Positions 1-8,992 of a stretch of DNA of 36,671 nt are shown one piece after another. The first letter of the stretch is position 1; each line of letters opens with the position of its first letter. Origin of the DNA: Streptomyces neyagawaensis (GTDB taxonomy: Bacteria; Actinomycetota; Actinomycetes; Streptomycetales; Streptomycetaceae). The stretch covers positions 1-36,671 of the forward strand of contig NZ_JAMGBG010000144.1 in assembly GCF_023516595.1 (NCBI RefSeq), written 5' to 3'. Below the pieces are notes generated by a model, which was given only the letters and a program-made list of their open reading frames with translations, ran no database searches and was not told where the DNA came from. A program made the translations under genes and the position numbers.

Positions 1-1053
1 CTCGCCGTCCGCTACACGGCTGCCCGCACCCTGGACACGGCTCCCGCCTTGAGCGTGGAGCCGGGCCCCGGCGAGGTGGTACTCGCCCCCGCCTACGTCG
101 GTATCTGCGGCACCGACCTGCACATCTTCCACGGCGACATGGACACCCGCGTCACCACACCCGCCGTCCTGGGGCATGAGATGTCCGGCCGGATCCTCCG
201 GGTCGGCCCCGACGTGGAAGGCTGGCAGGCCGGGGACGCGGTGACCGTGATGCCGCTGCGCTGGGACGACACCTGCCCCGCCTGCCGCGCCGGTCACCGA
301 CACGTCTGCCAGCACCTCGACTTCATCGGCATCGACTCCCCCGGCGCCATGCAGCAGCGCTGGACCGTCCCCGCCTCCACCCTCATCCGCCTCCCCGACG
401 CCCTGCCCCTGGACCGCGCCGCGCTGGTCGAACCCACCGCCGTCGCCGTGCACGACATCGGACGGGCCGCCCTCCAGGACGGCGAGAAGGCCGTGGTGGT
501 CGGCGGCGGACCCGTCGGTCTCCTCATCGCGCTGGTCGCGCGGGCCGCAGGCGCCGAGGTGCGCGTCGTGGAACTGAGCGCGCACCGGCGGGCACTCGCC
601 GAGGAGCTGGGCCTGATCACCTGGGACCCGGCCGTCGAGGACGTGCCCGCACGGGTCGGTGAGTGGACCGGTGGTGCGGGGGCGGAGGTCGCCTTCGAGG
701 TGTCCGGTGCCGCGGGCGGTGTGGACACCGCCGTCGAGGTGCTGGGCGTGCGCGGCCGGCTCTGCCTGGTCGCCATCCACCCCCGGCCCCGCGAGATCAA
801 CCTGCACCGCTTCTTCTGGCGCGAACTCACTCTCGTCGGGGCCCGGCTGTACGACCGCGCCGACTTCGAGAAGGCAGTGGCCCTGGTCGCGGACGGCACC
901 ATCCCCGCCGACCGGTTCATCAGCAAGGTCGTGCCCCTCACCGAAGCGCCGGCCGCCTTCGAAGCCCTGGAGGGCGGCGGAGACGTGATGAAGATCCTCG
1001 TCGACTGCACCACCACACACACCGATGCCGACGCCCAGGGAGCCACCGCATGA
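1..1053 (+). CDS. Zinc-binding medium-chain alcohol/sugar dehydrogenase (5' end outside window)
   Basis: The reading frame is open from base 1, so the start codon lies upstream of the window. The protein is a medium-chain zinc dehydrogenase. The catalytic-zinc segment reads GICGTDLHIFHG and is followed by the GHE motif. The structural-zinc loop has only three of the usual four cysteines (DDTCPACRAGHRHVC), with Asp at the first position. The Rossmann glycine motif is VVGGGPVGLL. Family knowledge suggests NAD(P)-dependent oxidation of a polyol, sugar or 3-hydroxy acid. Its stop overlaps the next gene's start (ATGA at 1050-1053), and the SDR and aldo/keto reductase follow in the same coupled style. 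This places it in a sugar-oxidation operon, possibly acting on a deoxy-keto acid. The substrate is inferred; the family call is firm. Confidence 0.88.
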   Translation, partial: LAVRYTAARTLDTAPALSVEPGPGEVVLAPAYVGICGTDLHIFHGDMDTRVTTPAVLGHEMSGRILRVGPDVEGWQAGDAVTVMPLRWDDTCPACRAGHRHVCQHLDFIGIDSPGAMQQRWTVPASTLIRLPDALPLDRAALVEPTAVAVHDIGRAALQDGEKAVVVGGGPVGLLIALVARAAGAEVRVVELSAHRRALAEELGLITWDPAVEDVPARVGEWTGGAGAEVAFEVSGAAGGVDTAVEVLGVRGRLCLVAIHPRPREINLHRFFWRELTLVGARLYDRADFEKAVALVADGTIPADRFISKVVPLTEAPAAFEALEGGGDVMKILVDCTTTHTDADAQGATA

Positions 1054-1814
1054 CCTCCCCCTTCGACCTCACCGGGAAGCTCGCCGTGGTCACCGGCGCC
1101 CGCCGCGGTATCGGCCGGGCCATGGCCCGCGCCCTCGCCGAAGCCGGCGCCGACATCATCGGCGTCAGCGCCACCCTGGAAGACACCGGCAGCGACGTCG
1201 AAAAGGACGTCCTCGCCACAGGCCACACCTTCGAAGCCGTCCGCACCGACTTCGCCGACCCCGAGGCCGTACGCGCTCTCGGCGACCACCTCGCCACACG
1301 TGAACCCCCCGTCGACATCCTCGTCAACAACGCGGGCACCATCCGCCGCGCACCCGCCGCCCACCACCCCGACACCGACTGGGATCTGGTGCTCCAGGTC
1401 AACCTCAACGCCCAGTTCGCCCTCACCCGCGCCGTCGGCGCCACCATGGTCGCCCGCGGCCACGGAAAGATCATCTTCACCGCCTCCCTGCTCAGCTACC
1501 AGGGCGGCATCACCGTCCCCGGCTACACCGCCGCCAAACACGGCATCGCCGGACTCACCAAAGCCCTCGCCAACGAATGGGCACCGCACGGCGTCAACGT
1601 CAACGCCATCGCCCCCGGCTACATCGCCACCGACAACACCCAGGCCCTCCAGGACGACCCCGTCCGCAGCAAGGCGATCCTGGACCGCATCCCCGCCGGA
1701 CGCTGGGGCACCGCCGACGACCTGGCCGGCGCCACCGTCTTCCTCGCCTCCGACGCCGCCGCCTACATCCACGGCACCACCCTGCCCGTCGACGGCGGAT
1801 GGCTCGGCCGATGA
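1050..1814 (+). CDS. SDR-family dehydrogenase, KduD / keto-deoxy-sugar-acid type
   Basis: A 254-residue classical short-chain dehydrogenase. The visible motifs are TGARRGIG (cofactor loop), NNAG, the catalytic serine in TASLLS, YTAAK (catalytic Tyr and Lys) and a C-terminal PVDGGWLGR typical of the family. It most resembles the 2-deoxy-gluconate / 2-keto-3-deoxy acid dehydrogenase branch, which oxidises a sugar-acid hydroxyl using NAD(P). The start at 1050 overlaps the upstream stop by four bases (ATGA), and its own stop overlaps the next start in the same way, so the three genes are translationally coupled. With an L-fucose-dehydrogenase-like reductase downstream, a role in non-phosphorylating deoxysugar catabolism is plausible but not shown. 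Confidence 0.9.
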   Translation: MTSPFDLTGKLAVVTGARRGIGRAMARALAEAGADIIGVSATLEDTGSDVEKDVLATGHTFEAVRTDFADPEAVRALGDHLATREPPVDILVNNAGTIRRAPAAHHPDTDWDLVLQVNLNAQFALTRAVGATMVARGHGKIIFTASLLSYQGGITVPGYTAAKHGIAGLTKALANEWAPHGVNVNAIAPGYIATDNTQALQDDPVRSKAILDRIPAGRWGTADDLAGATVFLASDAAAYIHGTTLPVDGGWLGR

Positions 1815-2872
1815 CCGGCGGCCCCGACTCCGTACCGGTCCCCGTCGACGTCCCCGTCCACGAGGAGGACGTCGTGCGCCGCCGGAGGGTCGCCCGCACG
1901 TCCGTCGAACTCACCGCCCTCGGGTTCGGCGCGGCGGTGATCGGCAACCTGTACCGCGCCACCTCGGCGGCCGACGCGTCGGCCGCCGTCGACGCGGCCT
2001 GGGACGCGGGCATCCGGTACTTCGACACCGCGCCGCACTACGGCCTCGGGCTCTCCGAACAGCGCCTCGGGGCGGCCCTGCGGCAGCGCCCTCGGGACGA
2101 GTACGTCGTCTCCTCCAAGGTGGGCCGGCTCCTCGTCCCCAACGAGCGTCCCCAAGGCGTCGACAGTGAGGGCTTCGTCGTCCCGGACGACCTGCGCCGG
2201 CAGTGGGACTTCAGCCGCGACGGCGTGCTCCGCTCCATCGAGGACTCCCTGCGCCGCACCGGCCTCGACCGGCTCGACATCGTCTATGTGCACGACCCCG
2301 ACGACCACTGGCGGCAGGCCGCCGACGAGGCCCTGCCCGCTCTGGCGGAACTGCGCGCCCAAGGGGTCGTCGGAGCGATCGGCGCCGGCATGAACCAGTC
2401 GGCCATGCTCGCCCGCTTCCTGCGCGAGACCGCCGCCGACGTGGTCATGCTCGCCGGGCGCTACACCCTCCTCGACCAGTCGGCGCTGGACGACGTGCTG
2501 CCCGCCGCGCGGGAACAGGGCAAGAGCGTCGTCGCGGCCGGTGTCTTCAACTCCGGGCTGCTCTCGCGTCCACGGCCCGCCGAAGGCATGAAGTACGACT
2601 ACCAGGACGCTCCCCGGGAGCTGGTCGCCCGCGCACGGGCGATCGCGGAGGTCTGCGAGGAGCACGGCACCAGCCTCCCCGGCGCCGCCATCGCCTTCCC
2701 GACCACCCATCCCAGCACCGTCAACGTCACGCTGGGCATGCGTGACCGCGCACAGGTGACGCAGAACGTGGCACTCCGGCGGAGCGCCGTACCCCGGGCG
2801 CTCTGGGACGACCTCCGTGACCGAGGGCTGATCAGGCAGGACGTCCCCACCACCGCCGACGGTGCCCCTTGA
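1811..2872 (+). CDS. Aldo/keto reductase, D-threo-aldose 1-dehydrogenase (L-fucose dehydrogenase) type
   Basis: A 353-residue aldo/keto reductase. The catalytic tetrad is visible: Asp and Tyr in FDTAPHYG, Lys in SSKVGRL and His in YVHDPDD. The length and the long insertion after the Lys strand (VPNERPQGV) match the D-threo-aldose 1-dehydrogenase / L-fucose dehydrogenase group. That group oxidises L-fucose-type aldoses to lactones with NAD(P). The ATG at 1811 overlaps the SDR stop (ATGA), which decides the start and leaves an N-terminal extension of about 30 residues before the core. It is the last gene of the operon: a 230-bp gap follows before a separately signalled secreted gene. The family is secure; the exact sugar is inferred. 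Confidence 0.85.
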   Translation: MTGGPDSVPVPVDVPVHEEDVVRRRRVARTSVELTALGFGAAVIGNLYRATSAADASAAVDAAWDAGIRYFDTAPHYGLGLSEQRLGAALRQRPRDEYVVSSKVGRLLVPNERPQGVDSEGFVVPDDLRRQWDFSRDGVLRSIEDSLRRTGLDRLDIVYVHDPDDHWRQAADEALPALAELRAQGVVGAIGAGMNQSAMLARFLRETAADVVMLAGRYTLLDQSALDDVLPAAREQGKSVVAAGVFNSGLLSRPRPAEGMKYDYQDAPRELVARARAIAEVCEEHGTSLPGAAIAFPTTHPSTVNVTLGMRDRAQVTQNVALRRSAVPRALWDDLRDRGLIRQDVPTTADGAP

Positions 2873-2981
2873 TGCCGCAGGGGCGAGGACGCACGACGTC
2901 CGGTCGCCCTCCCCCGACCCGACCGATTACCCGGGCCCCTCCGCGCCCGTCGCCAGGGAAACCCGTACCGCTTCCGCCACC

Positions 2982-3009
2982 GAGGAAGCACTGAGGAAGC
3001 ACTGAGGAA
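2982..3009 (+). repeat. 11-bp tandem direct repeat (2.6 copies) upstream of the secreted glycosidase-like gene
   Basis: The unit GAGGAAGCACT occurs twice back to back (2982-2992 and 2993-3003), followed by a partial third copy GAGGAAG (3004-3010 region). It lies about 95 bp before the start at 3103, inside the only sizeable gap between the sugar operon and the beta-helix gene. It could be a regulator binding array or simple replication slippage. Position is the only argument for a regulatory role. Confidence 0.6.
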
Positions 3010-3102
3010 GTCGCCCCCGTCCACGAAATCGCACCGACCGCACCCCCGGAGCCGCCGCATGAACGCTTTCCCGACCGACCGATCCAGTAGGAGGGGCAGA
3101 CG

Positions 3103-6100
3103 ATGAAGCCCTTCCCCTCCACCGTCCGCAGACTCTCGGCCGTACTTGCCACGGCCCTCTGCGCGACGCCGCTGACCTCCCTCACCCTGTCGACCCCGGC
3201 CGCGGCCGCGGTCCAGGCCACCTACTACATCGCCCCCAACGGCAGCGACACCAACGCCGGGACGATCTCCGCGCCGTTCAAGACCCTGCGGCACGCGCGG
3301 GACGTCGTACGCACGGTCAACGACAACATGACCGGCGACATCAACGTCTTTCTGCGGGGCGGCAACTACCCCGTGAGCAGCACCATCGACTTCACGTCGG
3401 CCGACTCCGGGACGAACGGCCACCGTGTCGTGTACGCCGCGTACCAGAACGAGAAGCCGGTGCTGAACGGTGGCGTCCCGGTGACCGGCTGGACCCAGCA
3501 CAGCGGAAACATCTGGAAGGCGTCGCTGGACCGCGACGACAAGCTCCGCGCGCTCTACGTCGACGGCAAGCGTGCCCAGATGGCCTCGAAGACGATCGAC
3601 TCGGCCGGATGCCAAGGGTCCTACTCCGTGACGGCCGGCCAGGCCCCCTGGGCCTGGGAGTCGGGTTCGCATTGCGACGGGGCCAAGTACAGCCTCTCCG
3701 ACCTGCCCGCCGTCGCCGCCAACCAGGACGATGTCGAGATCAAGTCGGCCACGACCTGGACCACGGCCATCGTGGGCGTCCGTCAGATCACCACGAGTTC
3801 GGACGGCGCCAACCGCGTGGCCCTGTTCCAGCAGCCGGGTGCGGCCATCGCCCAGGCACCGCCGTACGGCCCGTTCAAGGCCGGCGGCAGTCATACGTTC
3901 ATGAACGCCTACGAGTTCCTGGACAAGCCGGGCGAGTTCTACTTCAACAAGACCACCCACACGGTGTACTACTACAAGTCCGGCTCCGAGGACATGACCA
4001 CGGCGGAGGTCTTCGCGCCGAACAACGTGTCCACTCTCCTCAAGATCGCCGGCACGTCGAGGACCGACCACGCGCGGAACATCACGTTCTCCGGGCTCAC
4101 GGTCGAGCACTCCGACTGGAACCTGGTCAATGTCGCGGGCTCCGTCTTCCGGCAGTCGACGCAGGGCAACACCATCTCGACCGTGTACGCGAAGAAGAAC
4201 TTCCACGCGTACACCTACCGCAACGTCGACCTGCCGCCGGGCATCATCCAGATCGAGAACGCCGACGGCATCACCCTGAAGCGCAACACGGTGCAGCACA
4301 CCGGCGCCGACGGAATCAACATGGTCAACGACGTGACCGACTCGCAGCTGATCGGCAACGTCACGAATGACATAGCCGGCTCCGCGATCACCGTGGGGCA
4401 CCCCCAGCACGTGTACATCGGGGACTACACCTCGACCAACAACGAGAAGTACCCGGTGAACGTCGAGGGGCTCTGCAAGAACATCTCGATCACGAACAAC
4501 TACCTCTACGACAGTGGGGCGTTGTTCGAGGCCTCCAGCCCGGTGTCGGCGTACTTCGTGGACTCCCTGTCCGTGGAGCACAACCGGATGGAGAAGTCCC
4601 CGTGGGCGGGCATCACCCTCGGCTGGGGCTGGTGGAACTTCGACGGTTCGACGAACTCCATCAATCCCGGGAACCCGACCAGCACGGCGAAGAACAACAC
4701 CATCCGGTACAACGAGTTGGTCGACACGATGCAGACGCTCGGCGACTCCGCCCCCATCTACACCCTGGGAGAGCAGCCGGGAACCGAGATCAGCAACAAC
4801 TACATCCAGGGCGTTCCGGCCGGCCACAAGTACGGCCTGCACCCCGATGAAGGCTCCGCCTTCATCAACTACCACGACAACGTGTTCGACGTGGACCCGG
4901 GCCTGGCGTACACCGTCAACTCCGGCACCTGGGGCCGGCAGCACGACCTGACCATCACCAACAACTACGGCACCCTCAACAAGATCGCCAACAGGAATGT
5001 CCCGAACAGCACGATCACGGACGTGAAGGGCTACGGGGACAACGTGTGGCCGTCGCAGGCGTACGGCATCGCCCTGAACGCGGGTCTGGAGGAGGCCTAC
5101 AAGGACCTCCTCCCCGCCGCGGTCACGGCTGCGCAGGACTACGCGCTGCCCGCGAGCACGTTCGCCGGCACGGGCGTGATGACCATTCCGGTGCGCAGCC
5201 CCAAGGACGCGACCAAGACGCTCTGGCTGGCTCCCGCCGGTACGACGACCTTCGCCGCCGGTCCCACCATGACCAGCGCGAGCGGCACCGCGACGAGCAT
5301 CCGCGTCCCGCAGACGGCGGGTGACTACCGGCTGTACGTCGTGAACGCCCAGGGCAGTGCGTCCGCCGCGTCGAAGGCCCTGGTGCGGCAGCGGTGGAAC
5401 CACGTCGACGACAAGGCCGCGGGCGTGACCTACTCCGGGACCTGGTCGAACTGGAACGACTCGAAGGACGTGAACGGGTCCGAGAAGTTCACGAACACCG
5501 CGGGCAACTACGCCGAGTTCTCCTTCACCGGCACGGGCGTGCGGTACCTCAGCATGACGCAGCCGAACATGGGCAAGGTCGACGTCTACATCGACGGCAC
5601 CCTGACCCAGGCGGGCATCGACGCCTACGCCTCGACGGTGACGAAGCAGGTGCCGCTGTTCGAGAAGACGAACCTGGCCGCGGGCCCGCACACGATCAAG
5701 GTGGTGTGCACCGGCACGAAGAACGCTTCCTCGTCCAACACCGTCTGCGCCCTGGACGCGTTCGCCTCCATCCAGTTCCCCGCGAAGAACGCCAACTACA
5801 AGATGGTCAACAAGGGCAGCAACAAGACCATCGACGTGTCAGGCGGATCGCTGACCGCCGGAGCCAACGTCATCCAGTGGAACGACACCGGAGCCGGGAA
5901 CCAGAACTGGCGCTTCGCCCCGGTGGGTGACGGCAGTTACGAGATCGTCAGCCGGAACAGTGGCCTGCTCATGGACGTCAGCGGTGCTTCCACCGCGGAC
6001 GGTGCGACCGTCATCCAGTCGGCCGACACCAACGCCGCGAACCAGCGCTGGACACTGGTCGCCGACGGAAACGGCTACTACAAGATCAAGAACGTGAACA

Positions 6101-6207
6101 GCGGCAAGCTGCTCTCGGTGCCCAACACGACGGCGGGCACGCAGCTCGCGCAGACGACGGACACGGGCGCCGACAGCCAGCTGTGGCGGGCGGTGAACGT
6201 GGACTGA
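3103..6207 (+). CDS. Secreted right-handed beta-helix glycosidase-like protein with C-terminal ricin-type lectin (CBM13)
   Basis: A 1034-residue secreted protein. It starts at the ATG behind TAGGAGGGG (3088-3096). Residues 1-38 form a Sec signal ending in an Ala-rich cleavage site. Residues 40-680 form a pectin-lyase-like right-handed beta-helix: it opens with YYIAPNGSDTNAGT and has many NITF, NTIS and NNYI rungs. A beta-sandwich linker region follows (684-765). Then comes a carbohydrate-binding-like module (766-895), and a beta-trefoil lectin (897-1034) with three QxW repeats (QNW, QRW, QLW). The N-terminal layout resembles GH141/GH120-type beta-helix glycosidases; GH141 includes an alpha-L-fucosidase. 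The neighbouring fucose-type oxidation operon makes deoxysugar release attractive, but this is inferred. Xylan or pectin activity are alternatives. Confidence 0.82.
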   Translation: MKPFPSTVRRLSAVLATALCATPLTSLTLSTPAAAAVQATYYIAPNGSDTNAGTISAPFKTLRHARDVVRTVNDNMTGDINVFLRGGNYPVSSTIDFTSADSGTNGHRVVYAAYQNEKPVLNGGVPVTGWTQHSGNIWKASLDRDDKLRALYVDGKRAQMASKTIDSAGCQGSYSVTAGQAPWAWESGSHCDGAKYSLSDLPAVAANQDDVEIKSATTWTTAIVGVRQITTSSDGANRVALFQQPGAAIAQAPPYGPFKAGGSHTFMNAYEFLDKPGEFYFNKTTHTVYYYKSGSEDMTTAEVFAPNNVSTLLKIAGTSRTDHARNITFSGLTVEHSDWNLVNVAGSVFRQSTQGNTISTVYAKKNFHAYTYRNVDLPPGIIQIENADGITLKRNTVQHTGADGINMVNDVTDSQLIGNVTNDIAGSAITVGHPQHVYIGDYTSTNNEKYPVNVEGLCKNISITNNYLYDSGALFEASSPVSAYFVDSLSVEHNRMEKSPWAGITLGWGWWNFDGSTNSINPGNPTSTAKNNTIRYNELVDTMQTLGDSAPIYTLGEQPGTEISNNYIQGVPAGHKYGLHPDEGSAFINYHDNVFDVDPGLAYTVNSGTWGRQHDLTITNNYGTLNKIANRNVPNSTITDVKGYGDNVWPSQAYGIALNAGLEEAYKDLLPAAVTAAQDYALPASTFAGTGVMTIPVRSPKDATKTLWLAPAGTTTFAAGPTMTSASGTATSIRVPQTAGDYRLYVVNAQGSASAASKALVRQRWNHVDDKAAGVTYSGTWSNWNDSKDVNGSEKFTNTAGNYAEFSFTGTGVRYLSMTQPNMGKVDVYIDGTLTQAGIDAYASTVTKQVPLFEKTNLAAGPHTIKVVCTGTKNASSSNTVCALDAFASIQFPAKNANYKMVNKGSNKTIDVSGGSLTAGANVIQWNDTGAGNQNWRFAPVGDGSYEIVSRNSGLLMDVSGASTADGATVIQSADTNAANQRWTLVADGNGYYKIKNVNSGKLLSVPNTTAGTQLAQTTDTGADSQLWRAVNVD

Positions 6208-6229
6208 CCCTTCAGCCACCGCGACCCGC

Positions 6230-6266
6230 GGCGACGGTGCCGGCCGCACGAGCCGGCACCGTCGCC
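6230..6266. terminator. Bidirectional hairpin terminator between convergent genes
   Basis: There is a perfect 15-bp inverted repeat: arms at 6230-6244 (GGCGACGGTGCCGGC) and 6252-6266 around a 7-base loop. It sits 22 bases after the beta-helix gene's stop and directly against the stop of the convergent membrane-protein gene at 6268. It has no clear U tract, as is common for Streptomyces terminators. Confidence 0.85.
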
Positions 6267-6267
6267 T

Positions 6268-6789
6268 TCAGCCGGTGGTGGACGCCGTCGCCGTGACCGT
6301 CCAGGTCGCCACGCCCCACAGGGAGAGCGCGGCCATGAGGCCCACCGCGAGGCGCACGGTCTCATCGGGGCCGTCGGCGAGCCAGAGGGTCGTGCCCGCG
6401 GCACCGGAGGCGATCAACAGGGCGGCCGGTACGCGCAGTCGGGGCTGCTCGAACACCACCGCCAACGGCAGGAAGTGCAGCCCGACCACCACCGCGACCA
6501 GCGGCGGAATGAGCACCGGCACGTCGAGGGAGCGGCACAGCGCGGCGATGGCGATGATCAGCAGCCACTGGAGGCCGTTGATCTGGTTGAACCTCCGGCG
6601 CCGGTCGGCCGGGAACGGCCCCCCTGCCGAAGCGGGGAGGAAGCGGCGCGCGGCCAGCATGAGGCCCACCGTGACGACACCCCCGACGCCGATCAGAACC
6701 AGCCGCGTCCCCCCGCCCCACGGGCTCGTGCCCAGCAGCCACCAGCCGAGCCCGAACAACGCGAGAAACCCCACCCCTGACTTGAACAT
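6268..6789 (-). CDS. Small integral membrane protein of unknown function
   Basis: A 173-residue hydrophobic protein. Hydrophobic stretches suggest about five or six membrane segments. They begin right at the N-terminus (FLALFGLGWWLLG, then LVLIGVGGVVTVGLMLAA) and continue through LLIIAIAALC, VLIPPLVAVVVGLHFL, VPAALLIASGAAG and AVGLMAALSLWG. A conserved-looking cytoplasmic loop holds RRRRFNQINGLQWLL. The start at 6789 was chosen because the first membrane segment begins there and an AAGG lies eight bases upstream. The frame runs further upstream, but that part is not membrane-like. It is likely the only gene of its transcription unit. I do not recognise a specific function. Confidence 0.75.
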   Translation of the reverse strand: MFKSGVGFLALFGLGWWLLGTSPWGGGTRLVLIGVGGVVTVGLMLAARRFLPASAGGPFPADRRRRFNQINGLQWLLIIAIAALCRSLDVPVLIPPLVAVVVGLHFLPLAVVFEQPRLRVPAALLIASGAAGTTLWLADGPDETVRLAVGLMAALSLWGVATWTVTATASTTG

Positions 6790-6871
6790 GACCACGACCT
6801 TAGGTGGAAGCGCTGCCCGCCACCCCCGACTTTCCCGCTCGGCGCCCAGCAACAGAAGGACGCCCGGCGTC

Positions 6872-7204
6872 TCAGTCGGCCGCCACGAAGAGTTTCCGCA
6901 GCGGGGAGCGCACCTCCCACTCGGTGCGCTCCCCCGCGCGCAGACGTACGACGACACCGGGGGTGAGGTCGACGCTCTCCCCGGTCTCGAAGCGCACGGT
7001 CGCGTCTCCCTCCAGGACGACGAAGATCTCGTCGACCTCGACGTCACGCACCGTTCCGACCGTGAGGGCCCACACGCCGAATTCCGTGCCGCCTAGGTCC
7101 CCGAGCGTTCGCGCGGCAGCGACCGGGCGTCCCGCGAGGACGTCCTCCTCCTTCAGCGGCAGGGGGTCGAGCTCCACCTCGTGCGCGTTCACACAGCGTT
7201 CCAT
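6872..7204 (-). CDS. Cupin-domain protein
   Basis: A 110-residue single-domain cupin. The first motif region reads VDEIFVVLEGDATVRFETGE, with metal-ligand positions partly degraded (Glu kept, few His). The second region is VDLTPGVVVRLRAGERTEWEV. Small cupins of this EutQ/DUF861-like type bind small carboxylates or amino compounds, or act as isomerases. The start at 7204 is supported by GAGGAGG eight bases upstream. A hairpin (7280-7316) separates it from the upstream permease gene on the same strand, so it probably has its own promoter. It could be an accessory sensor or enzyme for the amino-acid transport neighbourhood. No substrate can be read from the sequence. Confidence 0.82.
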   Translation of the reverse strand: MERCVNAHEVELDPLPLKEEDVLAGRPVAAARTLGDLGGTEFGVWALTVGTVRDVEVDEIFVVLEGDATVRFETGESVDLTPGVVVRLRAGERTEWEVRSPLRKLFVAAD

Positions 7205-7279
7205 CGGGGCACCCTCCTCGGGTTCGCGGTCTGTCGGCCCCAGTCGATCACGACCGCCCCCGGGTCACGACAGCGAGCC

Positions 7280-7316
7280 CGGCGGCCGGGGGATCCTGAG
7301 GGACCCCCGGCCGCCG
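7280..7316 (-). terminator. Hairpin terminator after the amino-acid permease gene
   Basis: There is a perfect 13-bp inverted repeat, arms 7280-7292 (CGGCGGCCGGGGG) and 7304-7316, with an 11-base loop. It lies 27 bases beyond the permease stop and upstream of the cupin gene. That placement fits termination of the leftward permease transcript. Confidence 0.75.
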
Positions 7317-7342
7317 AGTTGCGGTTCAGTCGTCAGCGGCCC

Positions 7343-8797
7343 TCAGGAGGGGGTGACGGCATCGTGCGTGTGGTTGCGGCGCAGGCGGGCGCGGAGCAGG
7401 GCGACGCCCACGACGCCCACCGCCACCAGGGTGGACAGGACCACCTGGTCGCGACCGCCGCCGTCGGCGGTGTCGGTGAGCATGTAGCACAGCACGAACG
7501 TGATCATCGCGATGGTGGCCCAGGTCAGGTACGGGTAGAGCCACATCCTGACGACCAGCTTGTCCGGCGTCTCCCGCTGGATGATCCTGCGCATCCGCAG
7601 CTGGGAGAAGCAGATCACCAGCCAGACGAACAGGGCGATCGCACCGGAGGAGTTGAGCAGGAACTGGAAGACCGTGTCCGGCCACAGGTAGTTGAAGGCG
7701 ACCGCGACGAAGCCGAAGACCACCGAGGCCAGGATGGCGGTCCGCGGCACCCCTCGGCCGGTGGTGCGGGCGAACGGGGCTGGCGCGTCACCGCGGCGGC
7801 CGAGCGAGAACGCCATCCGGGACGCCGTGTACAGGCCGGAGTTGAGGCAGGACAGCACCGAGGTCAGCACGATGGCGTTCATGATCTGGCCGGCGTGCGG
7901 GATGCCGATGGAGTCGAGGGCGGCCACGTAGGAGCCGTCCTTGAGGATCGCCGGGTCGTCCCAGCGCAGCAGCGACACCACGACCAGGATGGAGCCCAGG
8001 TAGAACACCGCGATCCGCCAGATCACGCTGTTGGTGGCCTTGGTGACCGCGGCCCGGGGGTTCTCGGTCTCACCGGCGGCCAGGGTGACGATCTCGCTGC
8101 CCATGAAGGAGAAGACGACCATCAGGATGCCCGTGAGGATCGCCCCTGGTCCGTGGGGCAGGAACCCGCCGTGCCCGGTGAGGTTGGACAGGCCCGTCGC
8201 CGGGTGGTCCGAGCCGGGCAGCAGACCGAAGACGGCGAGCCCGCCGACCACGATGAACGCGGCGATGGCGACGACCTTGATCCCGGCGAACCAGAACTCG
8301 AACTCCCCGTAGGAGCCGACCGAGCCGAGGTTGGTCGCGGTGAGCACGACCATGACGATCAACGCCCAGCCCCACTGCGGGACGCCGGGGATCCAGCCGG
8401 TGAGGATCTTGGCGCCGGCGGTCGCCTCCACGGCGAGCACCACGACCCAGAAGAACCAGTACAGCCAGCCGATGGTGAAGCCGGCCCAGCGGCCGAGCGC
8501 CCGGTCGGCGTAGGCGGAGAACGAGCCGGAGGTGGGGTTGGCCGCGGCCATCTCGCCGAGCATCCGCATCACGAGGACGACGAGGGCACCGACGAGGGCG
8601 TACGAGATCAGGATTCCGGGGCCCGCTGCGGCGATGCCCGAGCCGGAGCCGACGAACAGGCCGGCGCCGATGACACCGCCGATCGCGATCATCGACAGAT
8701 GGCGGTCCTTGAGCCCGGCCCGCAGGCCGGATCCTTCCGGGGCGCTGTCCGTGGCGGGTGCCTGATCGAGGGTGGGGACAGGGGGACGTGTGGTCAT
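7343..8797 (-). CDS. Amino-acid permease, APC superfamily (AAT family, GabP/AnsP-like)
   Basis: A 484-residue, 12-helix transporter. The first helix carries the family signature MIAIGGVIGAGLFVGSG. The later ALVVLVMRMLGEMAAANPTSG and GGVPRTAI-type loop segments match GABA, asparagine or proline permeases. It moves amino acids into the cell by proton symport. I placed the start at the ATG at 8797 (MTTRPPVPT), since the open frame upstream to 9007 is Arg/Pro/His-rich noise. The gene is divergent from a GntR regulator, and a candidate promoter with a TTAGA-N6-TGAAC motif lies about 200 bp upstream (8993-9022). A hairpin terminator follows. The substrate is not determinable by eye. Confidence 0.9.
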   Translation of the reverse strand: MTTRPPVPTLDQAPATDSAPEGSGLRAGLKDRHLSMIAIGGVIGAGLFVGSGSGIAAAGPGILISYALVGALVVLVMRMLGEMAAANPTSGSFSAYADRALGRWAGFTIGWLYWFFWVVVLAVEATAGAKILTGWIPGVPQWGWALIVMVVLTATNLGSVGSYGEFEFWFAGIKVVAIAAFIVVGGLAVFGLLPGSDHPATGLSNLTGHGGFLPHGPGAILTGILMVVFSFMGSEIVTLAAGETENPRAAVTKATNSVIWRIAVFYLGSILVVVSLLRWDDPAILKDGSYVAALDSIGIPHAGQIMNAIVLTSVLSCLNSGLYTASRMAFSLGRRGDAPAPFARTTGRGVPRTAILASVVFGFVAVAFNYLWPDTVFQFLLNSSGAIALFVWLVICFSQLRMRRIIQRETPDKLVVRMWLYPYLTWATIAMITFVLCYMLTDTADGGGRDQVVLSTLVAVGVVGVALLRARLRRNHTHDAVTPS

Positions 8798-8992
8798 CTC
8801 GACATCCAGAGGCAGATGGGGACGAGGGAGGGTTCCGGCGGGATCGGTCGGGGTCGCCGCATGGATTCCGCGGGGCGGGCGTGGGAGGTACCGGGTACGG
8901 GACGGGTGGCGATCACGGTCGTGGGGAGGGCATGGTGGACCGCAGCCCTGGACCCGGTGGCTGCCGGACCGGTCGTGCCGGTGGCGGTCAGG

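Noticed and set aside
2599..5691. A 1030-codon open frame on the minus strand opposite the beta-helix gene
   Set aside because: It is Val/Arg/Gly/Asp-rich antisense of a GC-biased gene, with no domain content. The plus-strand gene has signal peptide, ribosome site and domains.
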